Shown here piece by piece: positions 61,074-64,000 of a stretch of 64,000 bases of DNA; within the stretch, counting starts at the first letter, position 1; every line of letters begins with the position of its first letter. This stretch comes from Eutypa lata. Its lineage: Eukaryota; Ascomycota; Sordariomycetes; Xylariales; Diatrypaceae. The stretch lies in the NCBI GenBank assembly GCA_022661535.1, contig JAKULF010000005.1:4836001-4900000 (forward strand), read 5' to 3'. Under the pieces are notes generated by a model that worked only from the letters and a program-made list of their open reading frames with translations, was not told the DNA's origin and ran no database searches. Position numbers and translations under genes: made by a program.

Positions 61074-64000
61074 TGGATATTGATAGCCCGGCTTTTCCAG
61101 TAAACACAATGTCAATTTCCCTATTATGTTATGCTACCCCAGGCGGCTCGTTAGTACAGCGCGAGTTTCACTGTAATTCGCTAGATTTTCGGTCGTGTAT
61201 TCCCAGTTTAATAACTCTCCCAACGCTTGTTACGATATAGAATAAGGTGGAGCTGGAGTTGCGAAATCACCACATTCAGCGACTTGAAACTTGTTGAAGT
61301 GTTTACTTCCGGTAGGTAGGTAGGTAGGTAGATGTAGGTAGTATGCAGGAAGCATGGTCTACCCCGACCCCGAGACTTCTATTCCTTCCAGGTTCCAATC
61401 AGCGATGCGGTGTGTGGCAGTTACATCGAAGGTATTTGTCTAGTTAGTCTGTCTGGCTATTAACTTAGGCAGGCGGCGGCTATATTGCGTTCACATCCAT
61501 CTCCCGGGATTGAGTGCTTCCCTATTGCCAAGTATCGTATAGATGCATATAGTAGTTATGCATATAAGCATTTCACTTTTCTTGGTCTGATGGCTGGCTA
61601 TACTTCCTTCAATTGCCTCCAAATACTCACACACCACATCGAATGGTGCACTGTTGACGACGATCTCGGGTCATTCCTCGGCTGGATTCATTACAACCCA
61701 AGTTACTCCCGGAGGTGCGAAGCCCCCGGCAACGGACACTACCTGGTTCCTGTCTCTGATGCAGGCGGGTTGCAGGCAGGATGCATGCATTGCGATCCTT
61801 GGCCGTGTTCCAGACTGTTATGGCAAGCAGTAGCGAGCGAGCTGCGAAGTCGCTGTATAGTCCACCCGGTCTGGTGGTGACCCTACGTTGCCTTCCCGAA
61901 GGTTTTTGACTATTGCTCGCCCACTTTCCGTTCACCTGTCATGGCATGGTCGTGGACGTATCGCTGCTATACTCTACATTTACTGTCACGTCACCGTGTG
62001 CTTCACCGGCTGCGGCTATGTCGAATCAGACATCTAGAACCTCACTCCCTGGCCATTTGAATTCAAATAGTGGGCGAAGGGTAGGTCGTAATTAGTTGAA
62101 GCTCTGGTGTCTTTATTGAAATATGGACGATTGCAAGTCAAGAAACTGGAGAAACAGCTCTATGATATGTACATTCATATACTTCCCTCGTTCCTAGATT
62201 GCATCCTTATGAGATACCATTGATATTACTGGAATACAAAAGGTTTCTGTCTGACGAGCGAAGTCTTCCGAGAGGTGTTTTGAAAGGGGCCTGAATATAT
62301 TGTCGAAACGGGCCGTTGAACTAGATCTATAGTTAAAGATAGAGTGAGTTTACTACGTCGTAAGTTAATAGCGCATGGGTTTGGTTCCATACGAAGGGCA
62401 ACATTATAGCCCGTAGTTATTTTCCTCATAAATTGAAATTATCTTTGCTTTTAGGTTGGTATAATTATATTGTAAATAGATGTTAACGGAACAATAAATG
62501 TTTTGCTACGGTACTTATCTGGACGTTTAATTATATACTCTACCAGAAGGGTTTTCATCATGTGTATAAATTATCCTTATTTCTACAAAATGAAATCAGA
62601 AAACTTTCACTGCGTATAGTAAACTTCTTAAACTATATTAAATATGCAGGTATAAGAGACCGCTGGCTTGGTGTAGTTTCATGTTTTCCTAAGTGCTTGA
62701 TTCCCTAAAATTCCGGTGCGTATTAATAAGAATGATATTATAATTAAGCACAAGTCTGTTCTCTATAGTAACAATAAGTATTAGTAAATATTATTCTGCT
62801 ATAACATCATCTGAGAAACCATTACACTATACTAATATGATGTTGTAGCCTTGACTTGACGTGTTTAATTCATAGGTCTTTCAACATACTCATAGCATGC
62901 AACTACTTTGGAATCTACCTATGACGCTACATGTTTAGCTGTAAGATTTAGTCTTTTAATCCTAAGATATATATGGATAAGTCGCGTAGGTTGTCTCTCC
63001 TTATCCGGGTTGGTATCCTGGCGCCTGGGACGGGTAGTTTGAAGCTATACTACGCTCGCCAATCTGATGACTTGGAGATCATAACGTTACGGTTCTGCGG
63101 TAGGATCATATGTTTTGTCAGATCAACTGCCGATGTTTCATGGAATCCCACATCGAATGCGTAGGGTATCCTAGTATTGACAGTTAGACGTTCACGAAGA
63201 TCACTAGGAACCTGGCTTAGGCTGCGGGACTTGTCGGGATCAGCAAGGGCAGTGCGGCAGGGTGCCGAAGAAATAAATGAAATCCGGGTGCGTGGGGTTT
63301 GAGAAGGCCCGGCTTGAGCGCCGTCTCGGGGGGCCCTATCCCGATACTACTGCAGGGAAGCACATGTAGTTTACTATCAGATTCGAGTCCTTAGCAAACA
63401 GGTTACATCCCGTCGACGCATTCGGGCAAAGCTGGGGTGACATCGGAATACACGGCCACGCCGACTGACACGCATCATACCGGGGATAATACCTGTATAA
63501 CGGGCGTCTGAGCGCGTCCACCCTGCAGATATGTAGGTGTTTGTCGGTAGCACATCGTCGAAACATCATCCTGCTCCGGTTTGGAGTAGACCGAATGTCC
63601 AAAATAGAACCAACCCCTGCATGATAAAAGACCTACTATATGTGGTCTCTGCAGGTAGAAGAGAGAGCAGGTAAGGCGTATGATTGGCTCTCGATAAACG
63701 CGTACGACGACCGGGCCTGCGCATGTCCCCCGGAGTCGGACTATGGTGGCGGTTAAAGGGTGGTGAGTGAAGCTGATGGTCATGTGCTTAACCTACCTAA
63801 GGTATAGATACGACCGTTAAGGCGGAATACAAATATTGGCTTTTGAAGTATGCCGAAGCGGTATTCCTTGTCTCGGTTTGTTCCAGGTTTCTGTATCATA
63901 AGTTCCTGGGGAAGATTGGACAACGATGCTACATGAGCCAAAAGAAGCCACAACGAGCTGTCCGAGGTTCGGAGGGACGGCACCTTTAACTTAGGGGGAG
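61074..64000. other. intergenic, no gene recognised, with AT-rich patch
   Basis: About 2.9 kb from the hydrolase start to the window end. The first part holds a GGTA5-type repeat (about 61313-61330). A patch at about 62400-62960 is near 70-75% AT by hand count of three lines; from 63000 on the sequence is again GC-balanced or GC-rich. Frames of 60-130 codons on both strands carry no domain. A gene continuing beyond the window cannot be excluded. Confidence 0.5.
62420..62960. other. AT-rich island
   Basis: Sampled lines here are 43-45 A/T per 60, against a visibly balanced composition in most of the window. No coding frame runs through it. It could be a decayed, RIP-mutated element or simply a local AT tract. 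Confidence 0.45.

Overview
This is eukaryotic, fungal DNA. The genes have short introns (about 47-230 bp) with GT..AG ends and CTAAC/CTGAC-like branch sites. The protein set is typical of filamentous Ascomycota (Pezizomycotina): a fused MoaA-MoaC molybdopterin protein, a multi-exon fatty alcohol oxidase, a small FYVE protein ending in WNWSTF, a Ubp12-type deubiquitinase and a SLIP-GC-like large GTPase. A sordariomycete, perhaps Xylariales, is my guess from the gene style and the intergenic CCTAGG-type palindromes; I cannot confirm it here. Gene density is low, with about 12 intact genes and one truncated one in 64 kb.

Layout, left to right: long-chain fatty alcohol oxidase (-, 2012-5129); very-long-chain fatty acid elongase (+, 8519-9864); FYVE PI3P-binding protein (-, 13521-14579); MoaA-MoaC fusion (-, 19186-21403), divergent from a truncated WDR8/WRAP73-like WD40 gene (+, 21881-22946); two-RRM RNA-binding protein (+, 26648-27993); large dynamin-like GTPase of the SLIP-GC type (-, 32029-35585); CFIm25 polyadenylation factor (+, 36989-37851); YjbQ/UPF0047 protein (-, 38538-39116 or 39311); complex I zinc subunit NDUFS6 (-, 39751-40457), divergent from an Mpp6-like zinc-knuckle protein (+, 40967-41880); insulin-degrading enzyme (+, 46811-50047); Ubp12-like deubiquitinase (+, about 52104-57453); secreted TAP-like alpha/beta hydrolase (-, 58299-61073). 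Between them lie 2-5 kb stretches with no supportable gene, rich in microsatellites and short palindromes.

Most genes are housekeeping: lipid metabolism, molybdenum cofactor, mRNA 3'-end processing and RNA surveillance, respiration, proteolysis. They do not form a pathway or biosynthetic cluster. I saw no transposase, reverse transcriptase, tRNA, rRNA or CRISPR. Exon models were built by hand from reading frame, splice sites and family similarity.

The most interesting points are: (1) the single intron of the MoaA-MoaC gene, whose retention would end MoaA exactly at a C-terminal Gly-Gly, the arrangement known for human MOCS1; (2) two in-frame 3' splice sites 12 nt apart in the FYVE gene that add or remove the Asp of the WxxD motif; (3) an SKL peroxisomal signal at the end of the insulin-degrading enzyme; (4) the isolated SLIP-GC-like GTPase; (5) a secreted hydrolase with a 30-codon CAA repeat and acidic inserts; (6) the truncated WDR8-like gene.
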